From: Flavobacterium ginsengisoli
GTDB taxonomy: Bacteria > Bacteroidota > Bacteroidia > Flavobacteriales > Flavobacteriaceae
Length of the DNA: 64,000 nucleotides
Direction: 5' to 3'
NCBI RefSeq assembly: GCF_029625315.1
Contig: NZ_CP121110.1
Span: forward strand, 3,667,001 to 3,731,000
In this document: piece after piece, positions 45,503 through 54,436 of the stretch
How the letters are laid out: each line of letters starts with the position of its first letter
Position numbering within the stretch: position 1 is the stretch's first letter
Position numbers and translations under genes: made by a program
The notes under the pieces: model-generated
Seen by the model: the letters and a program-made list of their open reading frames with translations, nothing else
Told to the model about the DNA's origin: nothing
Databases searched by the model: none

Positions 45503-46464
45503 ATGTCAAAAAATAACAAGAAAAAACACAAAAAAGAGGAAAGAGATGATAATGATTTAAAAAAATTAACTAAAAAGGAATTATTACATCGGGCAAAAAA
45601 ATTTTCTGAGCAATATTGTGTTGGAGACGATAAGAACTTCACATTAAAAGGTAAACCAACTTCTTATGCTATAGAAAATGACAATATCTCGGTTCGGAAA
45701 ACATTAAAAATGGGAGTTAAGGCTCTAGCTGCCATGCAGGATATTTTGTATGCGCAAGATAAATGGTCGGTTCTTATTATTTTTCAAGCTATGGATGCAG
45801 CTGGAAAAGATGGTGCTATAAAGCATGTAATGTCAGGAATAAATCCGCAGGGTTGTCAGGTTTCTTCTTTTAAAGGACCCAGTTCAGAAGAATTAGATCA
45901 TGATTATTTATGGCGTTGTCAAAAACACCTTCCAGAAAGAGGCCGAATAGGAATCTTTAATCGTTCTTACTATGAAGAAGTCTTGGTGGTTCGTGTTCAT
46001 GAACAAATATTGAGAGGGCAAAAACTTCCTGAGAAATTGATTACCAAAGACATTTGGGATAATCGTTTTGAAGACATTCGAAACTTTGAAAAATATCTGA
46101 GTAGAAACGGAACCGTTGTCATTAAGTTTTTTCTAAATGTTTCTAAAGAAGAACAAAAAGAAGATTTATTGAAAGAGTTGATAATCCAGATAAAAACTGG
46201 AAATTCAGTGCAGCCGATGCCAAAGAGCGAGGCTATTGGGATGATTATATGCATGCGTATGAGGAATTAATTAAAAACACATCGACCAAAAAATCGCCTT
46301 GGTATGTAATTCCTGCCGATGATAAATCTTATGCCCGAATTGCAATTGCTTCGGCAATAATTCATGCTTTGGACGAAATGGATCTGGAATATCCTAAAGT
46401 AAGTCCAGAGAAAATTGCAGAACTCAATGAGGTTAAGAAAGCATTATTAGAAGAGAAAGAGTAA
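45503..46464 (+). CDS. ppk2: Polyphosphate kinase 2 family protein, frameshifted near 46172
   Basis: Corrected, this is 320 aa. It has a Walker A motif MDAAGKDGAIKH near residue 100, Walker B in IFNRSYYEEV, and the lid segment DAKERGYWDDYMHAYEE. This is the PPK2 fold that moves phosphate between polyphosphate and nucleotides; the short form here fits a class I or III enzyme. One A is missing at 46171-46173, breaking LLKRVDNPDKNWKFS. The N-terminus is strongly basic (KNNKKKHKKEE). It is followed after 63 bp by the SulP gene. Confidence 0.92.
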
Positions 46465-46527
46465 CCTTTTGCAACTATAAACATTCATTTATAATTGTGA
46501 ATTAGTACTATCTTAATCTTTTTTAAT

Positions 46528-48195
46528 ATGATTTCTAAGCTTTTACCCTCACTAGATTGGATTAAAAATTATGAAAAACAGAATTTCAAAAGAGATTTCA
46601 TTGCAGGAGTAACTCTTGCCGCTTACGGAATTCCTGTTTCTCTTGCCTATGCAACTCTTGCAGGTTTACCTCCTCAATATGGAATTTACGGATACCTCAT
46701 TGGCGGCATATTTTATGCTTTGTTAGGATCCAGCAGACAGCTTGCGATAGGTCCAACTTCTGCAATTTCTTTATTGGTTGGAACTACTATTGCAAGTATG
46801 GCAAATGGCGATGTAGAACGCTGGTCTGAAATCGCATCACTTACGGCATTAGTATTTGCTGGAATGGCCATTGTTGCCTATTTGCTGAGGTTAAGTGGAA
46901 TTATTAATTTTATTAGTGAAACCATTTTGGTTGGATTCAAAGCAGGCGCGGCGATTACTATCGCTTTGACACAATTGCCGAAATTATTTGGAGTTAAAGG
47001 CGGCGGGGATAATTTCTTGGAACGAATTGTTATTCTTTTTCATCAAATTCCAGATATGAATACAGCTGTTTTTATTTTTGGAATAATTGCTATTCTGATA
47101 TTAATTATAGGAGAAAAGATAGCGCCACAGTTTCCAGTTGCAATAATAATTGTCATTTTATCTATTATTCTTATTTCGGCTACATCATTACAATATGCCG
47201 AATTCAATACAGTTGGAATTATTCCGACTGGTCTTCCTGAATTTCATCTGCCTTCGCTTCGGATTCGAGATGTTGACGGAGTTTTGCCACTCGCAATGGC
47301 TTGTTTTTTATTGTCTTATATCGAAAGTGTTTCTGCTGGACGCACCTTAGCACAAAAAAACGGATATATTATCGATCCGCGTCAGGAACTTCTGGCACTT
47401 GGAGTTGCAAATGCTGCCGTTTCATTCGGACACGGTTATCCTGTTGCGGGCGGTTTGTCGCAATCAGCTGTAAACGATGCTGCGGGTGCGAAAACGCCAT
47501 TGTCGCTTTTGTTTGCTTCGAGTGCAATTGTTTGCTGTCTCTTGTTTTTAACAGGATATCTTCAAAATCTGCCAACCGTAATTTTGGCCGCCATTGTTCT
47601 AGTAGCGATAAGAGGGCTTTTTGATTGGAAAGAAATGAGACATCTTTATAAAATAAACAAACAAGAATTTGCTGTAGTTATGGTTGCGCTTGCCGGAGTA
47701 TTAATCTGGGGAATTCTCGCGGGAGTTTTGCTTGCAACACTCGTAACCTTGTTGCTTTTATTAAAAGCGGCTTCAAAACCTCATGTAGCTTTTTTAGGAA
47801 GAATTCCAGGAACGAGAATTTACACCGATTTGAAAAGACATCCTGACAATGAGATAATGGAAAACATATTGATCGTAAGAGTAGAATCGTCCATCTTTTA
47901 TTTCAATGCTGAATACATTAAAGAACGGATTTTGGAAAAAATCTACAGCGAAGAAGATTCTTTAAAAACAGTAATATTAGATCTCAACTCTTCACCTCGC
48001 ATCGATATTGCTGGCGCACGTTTCTTAAAGAATTTATTTATTGATTTGCAGGCAAAGAACATTACTCTAAAAATAGCCGAAGCCCGTTCAGATGTCAGGG
48101 ATAGCCTGCGTGCAGAAAATCTTGAAATTCTCTTTGGGCATATTAGCCGTTCTGTTTCTGTAGATGATTTAGTGCAAGCATACTTTACAAGATAA
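46528..48195 (+). CDS. SulP-family anion transporter with STAS domain
   Basis: The 555-aa product has a membrane part of about 400 residues, with the signature YGIPVSLAYATLAGLPPQYGIYG near residue 35, AIGPTSAISLLVG and GGLSQSAVNDAAGAKTPLS. A cytoplasmic STAS domain occupies about residues 440-550 (ILDLNSSPRIDIAGARFL). SulP/SLC26 proteins carry sulfate, bicarbonate or other anions; the substrate cannot be read here. It probably shares a transcript with PPK2. Confidence 0.92.
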   Translation: MISKLLPSLDWIKNYEKQNFKRDFIAGVTLAAYGIPVSLAYATLAGLPPQYGIYGYLIGGIFYALLGSSRQLAIGPTSAISLLVGTTIASMANGDVERWSEIASLTALVFAGMAIVAYLLRLSGIINFISETILVGFKAGAAITIALTQLPKLFGVKGGGDNFLERIVILFHQIPDMNTAVFIFGIIAILILIIGEKIAPQFPVAIIIVILSIILISATSLQYAEFNTVGIIPTGLPEFHLPSLRIRDVDGVLPLAMACFLLSYIESVSAGRTLAQKNGYIIDPRQELLALGVANAAVSFGHGYPVAGGLSQSAVNDAAGAKTPLSLLFASSAIVCCLLFLTGYLQNLPTVILAAIVLVAIRGLFDWKEMRHLYKINKQEFAVVMVALAGVLIWGILAGVLLATLVTLLLLLKAASKPHVAFLGRIPGTRIYTDLKRHPDNEIMENILIVRVESSIFYFNAEYIKERILEKIYSEEDSLKTVILDLNSSPRIDIAGARFLKNLFIDLQAKNITLKIAEARSDVRDSLRAENLEILFGHISRSVSVDDLVQAYFTR

Positions 48196-48364
48196 TAGTA
48201 AGTAAAAAGTGAAGTTCTCTAGTAATACAATCCTTTTTTGATGTTAAAAAAATCAGATAATTAAGGGAAGATCATTTTTAATCTCAAAATAAACCCTAAA
48301 TTTGCCGCAGATTTAGAGAAAAATCTAAAAAAACATATATTCTTAACTTAAAACTGTTTATAGC

Positions 48365-49723
48365 ATGCAACTGTATAACACTTTGAGCGCAGAAGAAAGA
48401 GCTGTCATGATCGATGATGCGGGTAAACAACGACTAACGTTGTCTTTCTATGCGTATGCCAAAATTCAAGATCCACAAAAATTTCGTAATGACTTGTTCG
48501 TAGCCTGGAATGCTCTAGATGCATTAGGTCGAATTTATGTTGCCAATGAAGGAATAAATGCTCAAATGAGTATTCCTGAAGAAAATTTGGAAGCTTTTAG
48601 AACAACTCTTGAAGCTTATGATTTCATGAAAGGCATTCGTTTGAATGAAGCTGTAGAGCATGATGACCATTCGTTTTTAAAATTAACAATCAAAGTTCGT
48701 CACAAAATCGTTGCCGATGGATTAAACGATGATACTTTTGATGTAACCAATATAGGCGTTCACTTGAAAGCCAAAGAATTCAATCAGATTTTAGATGATC
48801 CGAACACGATTGTAGTTGATTTTAGAAATCATTACGAAAGTGAAGTTGGACATTTTAAAAATGCGATTACTCCAGATGTTGAGACATTTAGAGAAAGTTT
48901 GCCAATTATCAACGAACAGCTTAAAGATCACAAAGACGATAAAAATCTGGTAATGTATTGTACTGGAGGTATTCGTTGTGAAAAAGCAAGTGCTTATTTC
49001 AAACACCAAGGTTTCAAAAACGTGTATCAATTAGAAGGTGGAATTATTAATTACGCTAAACAACTGAAAGAAGAAGGTTTAGAAAGTAAGTTTATTGGTA
49101 AAAACTTCGTATTTGATAATCGTCTGGGCGAAAGAATTACGGATGATATTATCTCACAATGCCACCAATGCGGAAAACCTTGTGATAACCACACGAATTG
49201 CGAAAATGACGGCTGTCATTTATTGTTTATTCAGTGTGATGATTGTAAAGCAACAATGGAAAACTGTTGTTCTACAGAATGTTTAGAAATCATCCACATG
49301 CCTTTAGTTGATCAAGTTCGTTTAAGAACTGGAAAACAAGTTGGAAACAAAGTATTCAGAAAAGGAAAATCTGAAAACTTGAAATTCAAACATTCAGGGG
49401 AATTGCCAGAAACTGCTTTGGCAACAGCTCAAAAGCCAGCAGATATCCGTCAGAAAATAAAAGTAAAGAAAGTACTTCTTGGAAAAGCAGAACACTATTA
49501 CGTAAAAGCTCAAGTTGGACAATTTACAGTAGAAAATCACGAATTAAACAGTGGTGATAAAATCTTAATTTCTGGTCCAACAACTGGAGATCAAGAATTG
49601 ATTTTAGACAAAATCATTGTTAACGGCGCAGAAACTCAATCTGCTAAAGTTGGTGATAAGGTTACTTTTGAGGTTCCTTTCAGAATTAGATTGTCTGATA
49701 AAGTATACAAGATTTTAGATTGA
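48365..49723 (+). CDS. trhO: tRNA U34 hydroxylase TrhO with an added U32-type C-terminal domain
   Basis: The 452-aa product has the UPF0176/YceA layout: an N-terminal acylphosphatase-like domain, a rhodanese domain with active-site Cys in MYCTGGIRCEKASAYF near 200, and a Cys-rich zinc-binding part (CHQCGKPCDNHTNCENDGCH and CDDC). TrhO makes 5-hydroxyuridine at tRNA position 34 with O2. Residues of about 367-452 are an extra domain that matches, without gaps, the end of the adjacent TrhP (47 of 86 identical by hand count). E. coli TrhO is about 350 aa. A terminator follows. Confidence 0.92.
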   Translation: MQLYNTLSAEERAVMIDDAGKQRLTLSFYAYAKIQDPQKFRNDLFVAWNALDALGRIYVANEGINAQMSIPEENLEAFRTTLEAYDFMKGIRLNEAVEHDDHSFLKLTIKVRHKIVADGLNDDTFDVTNIGVHLKAKEFNQILDDPNTIVVDFRNHYESEVGHFKNAITPDVETFRESLPIINEQLKDHKDDKNLVMYCTGGIRCEKASAYFKHQGFKNVYQLEGGIINYAKQLKEEGLESKFIGKNFVFDNRLGERITDDIISQCHQCGKPCDNHTNCENDGCHLLFIQCDDCKATMENCCSTECLEIIHMPLVDQVRLRTGKQVGNKVFRKGKSENLKFKHSGELPETALATAQKPADIRQKIKVKKVLLGKAEHYYVKAQVGQFTVENHELNSGDKILISGPTTGDQELILDKIIVNGAETQSAKVGDKVTFEVPFRIRLSDKVYKILD

Positions 49724-49773
49724 ATTTAATAGGAGTGCTGCGGCATTTACGTTAAATTTTGATAATATAGAAC

Positions 49774-49804
49774 AAAGCCCATGGTTTCAATCGTGGGCTT
49801 TTTT
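49774..49804 (+). terminator. Terminator after trhO
   Basis: AAAGCCCA pairs with TGGGCTTT and six T residues end the stem at about 49804. Confidence 0.88.
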
Positions 49805-49838
49805 AATAATATCTTGCGAATAATTTTTAAAATATAGA

Positions 49839-49856
49839 CTATGATATATATCATAG
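49839..49856. promoter_or_regulatory. Perfect 18-bp palindrome before trhP
   Basis: CTATGATATATATCATAG is its own reverse complement and lies 51 bp before the trhP start codon. It could be an operator for an unidentified regulator; AT-rich chance is possible. Confidence 0.45.
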
Positions 49857-49907
49857 AAATCTAATCTATACCCACATTAATTTTGTCATTTGAATAATAA
49901 ATCGAAA

Positions 49908-51149
49908 ATGACAATTAACAATACAATTGAACTCATGTCTCCAGCTGGAGATTTTGAGTCGCTTCAGGCTGCTTTAGATAATGGCTGTGATTCAGTATAT
50001 TTTGGAGTTGAACAGCTTAATATGCGTGCTCGTTCAACGGTGAATTTTACAATTGACGATTTAAAAGAAATCGCCAATCGATGTGAAGCAAAAAAAGTTC
50101 GAAGTTATTTGACTTTAAACACGATTATTTACGATCATGATTTGTCAGTTGTAAAAACATTATTGAACAAGTCCAAAGAAGCTAATATTACAGCTGTAAT
50201 TGCATCAGACCAAGCCGTAATTGCAATGGCAAGATCAATTGGAATGGAAGTTCATATTTCGACCCAATTGAATGTTACCAACATAGAAACCATCAAATTC
50301 TACAGTTTATTTGCAGATACAATGGTTTTAAGTCGTGAATTAAGCTTACGTCAAGTAAAAAATATTACCGATCAAATTGAGAAAGAGCAGATAAAAGGAC
50401 CAAATGGAAATTTAGTCGAAATCGAAATTTTTGGTCACGGTGCTTTGTGTATGGCGGTTTCAGGGAAATGTTATTTGAGTCTGCATTCGCATAATTCATC
50501 TGCAAATCGTGGCGCATGCAAACAGAATTGCCGTAAAAAGTATACCGTAATTGATCAGGAAACAGGTTTCGAAATCGAATTGGATAACGAATACATGATG
50601 TCGCCAAAAGATTTATGTACATTGGATTTCTTAGATCAAGTTATTGATTCTGGAATTAAAGTTTTAAAAATCGAAGGACGAGGCCGTGCGCCAGAATATG
50701 TGGCAACGGTAACCAAAACCTACCGTGAAGCAATTGATGCGTATTACGATCGAACTTTTTCAAAAGAAAAAACCGCAGTTTGGATGAAAGCTTTAGAAAC
50801 AGTTTACAATCGTGGATTCTGGTCGGGTTATTATCTAGGTCAGGAATTAGGCGAGTGGAGCGATATTCCTGGATCTGCAGCGACTCAGAAAAAGGTTTAT
50901 GTTGGGAAAGGAACACATTATTTCCCAAAAGCAGAAGTTGGGCAGTTCACAATAGAAGCTTACGATATTAAAGTCGGAGATAAAATATTGATAACAGGAC
51001 CAAGTACTGGAGCTCAAGAAATGATTATCGGTGAAATGTTTGTGAACGATCTTACAACAGAAAAAGCCACAAAAGGAGATGACTGTACTTTCAAATTGCC
51101 ATTCAGAATTAGGATGTCAGACAAACTGTATAAAATTGTTGAAGCATAA
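49908..51149 (+). CDS. trhP: U32-family tRNA hydroxylation protein (TrhP/YegQ-like)
   Basis: The 413-aa product starts MTINNTIELMSPAGDFESLQ and has the U32 signature EIFGHGALCMAVSGKCYLS near 170, followed by NRGACKQNCRKKY; these Cys residues match the Fe-S ligands of the family. The catalytic-type TIM barrel ends near 320 and a C-terminal beta-barrel domain (about 327-413) follows. TrhP makes 5-hydroxyuridine at tRNA U34 with prephenate as cofactor source, in parallel to TrhO. The ATG at 49908 is preferred to a TTG six codons upstream. It overlaps the ferredoxin gene by one base. Confidence 0.9.
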   Translation: MTINNTIELMSPAGDFESLQAALDNGCDSVYFGVEQLNMRARSTVNFTIDDLKEIANRCEAKKVRSYLTLNTIIYDHDLSVVKTLLNKSKEANITAVIASDQAVIAMARSIGMEVHISTQLNVTNIETIKFYSLFADTMVLSRELSLRQVKNITDQIEKEQIKGPNGNLVEIEIFGHGALCMAVSGKCYLSLHSHNSSANRGACKQNCRKKYTVIDQETGFEIELDNEYMMSPKDLCTLDFLDQVIDSGIKVLKIEGRGRAPEYVATVTKTYREAIDAYYDRTFSKEKTAVWMKALETVYNRGFWSGYYLGQELGEWSDIPGSAATQKKVYVGKGTHYFPKAEVGQFTIEAYDIKVGDKILITGPSTGAQEMIIGEMFVNDLTTEKATKGDDCTFKLPFRIRMSDKLYKIVEA

Positions 51150-51379
51150 TGGTTATCATCACTTTACAAAGAGATAAATGCATTGGCTGTAATTATTGCG
51201 TTGAAATGGATCCAATTCATTTTCAAATGTCTAAAAAAGATGGGAAATCGGTATTGCTTCATTCGCAGAATGCAAAAGGATTTTTTACTTTAAAATCTCC
51301 AAATCATGCGATTGTGGAAAGCTGCGAATTGGCGGCAAAAGCTTGTCCAGTGAAGATTATTACCGTTAAGGAAACTTAA
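51149..51379 (+). CDS. Small [4Fe-4S] ferredoxin
   Basis: The 76-aa product is a single-cluster ferredoxin. The ligands are CIGCNYC near residues 11-17 and a Cys followed by ACP near the end (CELAAKACPVKI). It resembles the ferredoxin family of monocluster type with an inserted middle segment. The ATG overlaps the trhP stop codon by one base, so it is translationally coupled to a Fe-S tRNA-modifying enzyme and may serve as its electron donor. Confidence 0.9.
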   Translation: MVIITLQRDKCIGCNYCVEMDPIHFQMSKKDGKSVLLHSQNAKGFFTLKSPNHAIVESCELAAKACPVKIITVKET

Positions 51380-51424
51380 GCAGTTTTTTTTAGCTTCCAT
51401 TTCCAAGAATAATCCAAAAACTAA

Positions 51425-51465
51425 ATGCTGAATAACAGAAACTAAGTAGTTTTGTTATTCAGCAT
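51425..51465. terminator. Hairpin between the ferredoxin and SMI1 genes
   Basis: ATGCTGAATAACA and TGTTATTCAGCAT are perfect 13-bp complements. There is no T-run. The right arm includes the last codons of the SMI1 gene, so it ends the minus-strand operon as well as the plus-strand one. Confidence 0.6.
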
Positions 51466-51922
51466 ATTCAATATCATATTGACTTAAAAAGTCTTTAAAA
51501 TTATCAGCTATTTTTCCAACACTGCCATCATCTAACCAAAACTCCCAAACAGAAAAATTATCTAAGGGATCAAAATAGAGGTAAACTCCATCATAACCTG
51601 CAATAATGATACTGCTGTTAATACGTTCTATTTCTATAAAACTGTTATTTGAATGGCAGGATACATTTTCGGTAGTTAGGGAATCTTCTTTTACAAGATA
51701 TCTAAGTTTCTCAAAGTAATAAATATCTTCATCTTTTTTAATCTGTTCTTTTTCTAATAAAGCTTTAATAGGATCAAAATAGAAAATGTTTCCTGTATCT
51801 TTTTTCTCTTCTGCTATTAAAAAATTAGTAAAAAGTTCAAGAAACTCCTTGTATTCATCAGGAAGTTTATTGGCTATTAATTGCTCAAGTAAAAGTATTG
51901 AACTGTTAGATGTATATGACAT
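51455..51922 (-). CDS. SMI1/KNR4-family protein
   Basis: The 155-aa product fits the SMI1/KNR4 (SUKH) fold: KLPDEYKEFLELFTNFLI near the start, a middle strand region (ERINSSIIIAGYDGVYLYFDP), and a WEFWLDDGSVGKIADNFKDFL end. Members of this family are common immunity proteins for polymorphic toxins, though others have roles of their own. It is the last gene of the six-gene operon, 50 bp after the XAC2610-like gene. No toxin gene is in view. Confidence 0.8.
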   Translation of the reverse strand: MSYTSNSSILLLEQLIANKLPDEYKEFLELFTNFLIAEEKKDTGNIFYFDPIKALLEKEQIKKDEDIYYFEKLRYLVKEDSLTTENVSCHSNNSFIEIERINSSIIIAGYDGVYLYFDPLDNFSVWEFWLDDGSVGKIADNFKDFLSQYDIEYAE

Positions 51923-51972
51923 TTGTTAAAATATTTCGTATTGATATTTATTAGAATAAGGTAGTTTAGAAA

Positions 51973-53010
51973 TTATTCCTTAGTTACATTTTTGAAATTA
52001 ACATTTACTAATTCGGCTAGAGTTCCAGTTTTAGCTATTCCTTTCCAATCAGATAATTTTCCACTGACATAAATCTTGATTCCAAATTCATTGGAAGTTT
52101 CATAAATTGTATATTTTATACTACCGCTATTAAACTCCAATTCATAATTGGTGTTTTGTTTTTTGAATTTAAATGTTGCTTTGTCAGCTTTCTCTGGACT
52201 TGACGGATATGCGAACGATACAAATTTATATTCATCGTTTTGTTGAAATGCATAATACAAAACATCCTTATCCTTGAATAGGAGCACACGGCCTTTTTCA
52301 TTTTTTGTATCAAAAGAAAACACTTTATCTAAGTTTGGCTCATAGACAGATAGAGAAGAGAATGAAACCCAATTATTGTCTTTCCATTTTTTACCTGTTA
52401 TTTTAGAAAATGGAGAATATGGATCACCTTCTTCTTCAAAATTTGCAACCTCTTTAGCCTCCATCCCAGAAATGATGTAGTACGAAGAGACATGAAGTGC
52501 CGCACCGCCACTACTCGAAGTAATAATGCGTTTGTTTTTAGTGTCAATTTCAAATGAACCGCCTCTTACACAATAAGCATCATTATATAGGCGACTTATA
52601 CTTGGACTGCTAAGAAAACCGTTTGTTGTATTGATAAAAACATGAGCTGTTGCCTGAGCGGTATAACAGCCGTCGTCGTTAATTTCGGTTTCATGGATTA
52701 CGATATCCTGCCTTCCGTCAAAATTCAGATCTCCCAAAACACGAATGTTGCTTTCAGGAATACTTTTGAAAGAATTGATTTTAGCCGTTTTTAGCGTTTC
52801 TGAATTAGAAAATTCTTTAGAGCCATATTCGAGTACCGTTTTCTTGGTTTGATTCTCTATAAGTTTATAATATTCTTTTATTTCTGAATTCTTGGTTTGT
52901 TTCAGAAAATATAAAGTATGACCTTTTAAAAAATCATTACTTATATAAGCTTTTTGGGCATTTGAGATGTACACCTGTGCAATTAGAAAAAGGAAAAGCT
53001 TTATTTTCAT
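51973..53010 (-). CDS. Secreted XAC2610-like protein
   Basis: The 345-aa product has a signal peptide (MKIKLFLFLIAQVYISNAQ). The block LGDLNFDGRQDIVIHE, a calcium-loop-like DxNxDGxxD, followed by TAQATAHVFINTTNGF and a GGSFEIDTKNKRIITSSSGGA strand pair resembles the XAC2610 family, whose founding member is a periplasmic immunity protein against a lysozyme-like effector. This is by eye only. The second half (about 190-345) is unrecognised. It is fifth of six genes in the operon. Confidence 0.65.
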   Translation of the reverse strand: MKIKLFLFLIAQVYISNAQKAYISNDFLKGHTLYFLKQTKNSEIKEYYKLIENQTKKTVLEYGSKEFSNSETLKTAKINSFKSIPESNIRVLGDLNFDGRQDIVIHETEINDDGCYTAQATAHVFINTTNGFLSSPSISRLYNDAYCVRGGSFEIDTKNKRIITSSSGGAALHVSSYYIISGMEAKEVANFEEEGDPYSPFSKITGKKWKDNNWVSFSSLSVYEPNLDKVFSFDTKNEKGRVLLFKDKDVLYYAFQQNDEYKFVSFAYPSSPEKADKATFKFKKQNTNYELEFNSGSIKYTIYETSNEFGIKIYVSGKLSDWKGIAKTGTLAELVNVNFKNVTKE

Positions 53011-53037
53011 GCTTTATTCGGGATAAGGTTTATGAAA

Positions 53038-53793
53038 CTATTCATCAAAAAAACGAAGTTCATCAAAATCTTTAATTCCAGATAATTTCAGAAGCTTAGT
53101 TCTTGCAATTTTTGTTTCGGTTTTTTCGAACACTTTTTCACCGCTGTCTGCATCATCATTTGTGTTTACATTGGTAATCTTTTTTCTGGTAAGGAAGTTT
53201 ATACTGGTTTCGACATTTACTACAGGACCATTATTACTGCTAGAGTCATAACCAATAAGAGCCAAATCATTATCTTGAAGCCTAAACATATATTGCCAGT
53301 AACCGTATCTTCCATACGCGTAACTTATAAATAGTTTTTCTTTCGTTATTTCTACTTCTAACTCAGGAGCATAATAAGCGCCACCATCTTCATTTTCAGA
53401 AGAAAAACAGCTTTCATTTTTTGTAAACAATTCGTAACTGCCTTTTTTGTTAAGGAGAACAATAATACCTCTTCGATTTCTATCCAATTCGCCACGATAT
53501 TCATCTGTAATTACTTTGCTTTTATCGGTGCCTTTAATAATTAGTACACAATCGTCTAATCCGTCTTTATTTAAATCGCCGTAAATAGTGTCAAAAGCCA
53601 CAAAGTTTTTAGGAATAAAGTCGGTTGGATTCTTTTTGGTCAAAATAGCCGTTTCATCTACTTCTGGAATTTCTTTTAAATCTGTGATTTCGGTATTATT
53701 TGATTTTTTATTACTGTTTTTATCATCTTTACAACTAATAGTAATTGCTAGCAATGCAAATGTTCCAATAAATAGAAAGTATTTTTTTATCAT
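53038..53793 (-). CDS. Lipoprotein with a DxNxDGxxD motif
   Basis: The 251-aa product has a lipobox (FALLAITISC, Cys near 21) and an Asn/Lys-rich linker. Its core has YGDLNKDGLDDCVLIIKG, the same DxNxDGxxD pattern as the next gene, then YGRYGYWQYMFRLQDND and NNGPVVNVETSINFLTRKK. It is probably exposed in the periplasm and may bind Ca2+ at that loop. No function is known to me. It is 27 bp upstream of the XAC2610-like gene. Confidence 0.7.
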   Translation of the reverse strand: MIKKYFLFIGTFALLAITISCKDDKNSNKKSNNTEITDLKEIPEVDETAILTKKNPTDFIPKNFVAFDTIYGDLNKDGLDDCVLIIKGTDKSKVITDEYRGELDRNRRGIIVLLNKKGSYELFTKNESCFSSENEDGGAYYAPELEVEITKEKLFISYAYGRYGYWQYMFRLQDNDLALIGYDSSSNNGPVVNVETSINFLTRKKITNVNTNDDADSGEKVFEKTETKIARTKLLKLSGIKDFDELRFFDE

Positions 53794-53832
53794 ATTTTTT
53801 GAGCTTGTTTTACAATTTTCTTGCTAAAATCT

Positions 53833-53867
53833 AATGCTGGCGTCAGTATAAAACTTGCGCCAGCAGG
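53833..53867 (-). other. Hairpin in the ankyrin operon
   Basis: GCTGGCG and GCGCCAGC pair as a short GC-rich stem between two genes of the operon, near the only gap above 50 bp (81 bp). It could be an attenuator or processing site. Confidence 0.4.
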
Positions 53868-53874
53868 AGAAAAT

Positions 53875-54418
53875 TTAGATTCCAATTTTAGCATTTATAT
53901 TATGCTTATCAACATAAGTTTGTGCAACATTCATCAATTTGGTGAATTTTGCATCTATTTCGGTTTGAGTTGAAGCGTCAAAATCAGCTATCGCTTTTTC
54001 AATTTGCTCTTGCGAAGCTTTTTCGTCTTTCAGTTTAGCAATTGGCAAATAACCTTCTTTTTGTTTAGCAATCGCATAAGAAAATAAATCTTTTGATGCT
54101 TGAAGAAGTTCTTTATTGTCATCATCCTCAGGTATATCTTTGATAGTTTGAAAACGTGTTTCCAGATTCGTAATGTCATATTTAAAGGCATCGTAGTAAG
54201 AAGAAGAAACCATCTTTTTTTGACTTTCATCATAAACTTGTGCTTCTGATTGCAGTTTTTCATTTATTTCTTTACTTCCAAAACGAGACAATAAATTGGA
54301 GTTTAAAGCGACTGATTTCAAAGGTTTTTTCTGGAGAAAGGTTATTGCAAGACGTAGAAAGCAGACTTCCGATGATTAATAGTAAAAATAGGGTTGCGGT
54401 ATTTAAAATTCTTTTCAT
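53875..54418 (-). CDS. Lipoprotein of unknown function, frameshifted near 54333
   Basis: Corrected, this is 180 aa. It begins MKRILNTATLFLLLIIGSLL with a lipobox Cys at STSC (residue 26). The frame is broken by an extra A in a run of six at 54330-54335, after NNLSPEK, and continues PLKSVALNSNLLSRFGSKEI. The rest is a mostly helical, charged protein with DAFKYDITNLETRF and AIADFDASTQTEID segments, possibly coiled coil. Function unknown. It starts 18 bp after the ankyrin-SHOCT gene. Confidence 0.7.
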
Positions 54419-54436
54419 TTTTAAGTTTGTTATTAT

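Noticed and set aside
49839..49856. Terminator function for the palindrome before trhP
   Set aside because: It is AT-only in the centre, has no loop or T-run, and a better terminator lies 35 bp upstream.
53875..54321. TTG start for the operon lipoprotein
   Set aside because: A lipoprotein signal with a good ATG lies upstream and joins when one A is removed from a run of six.
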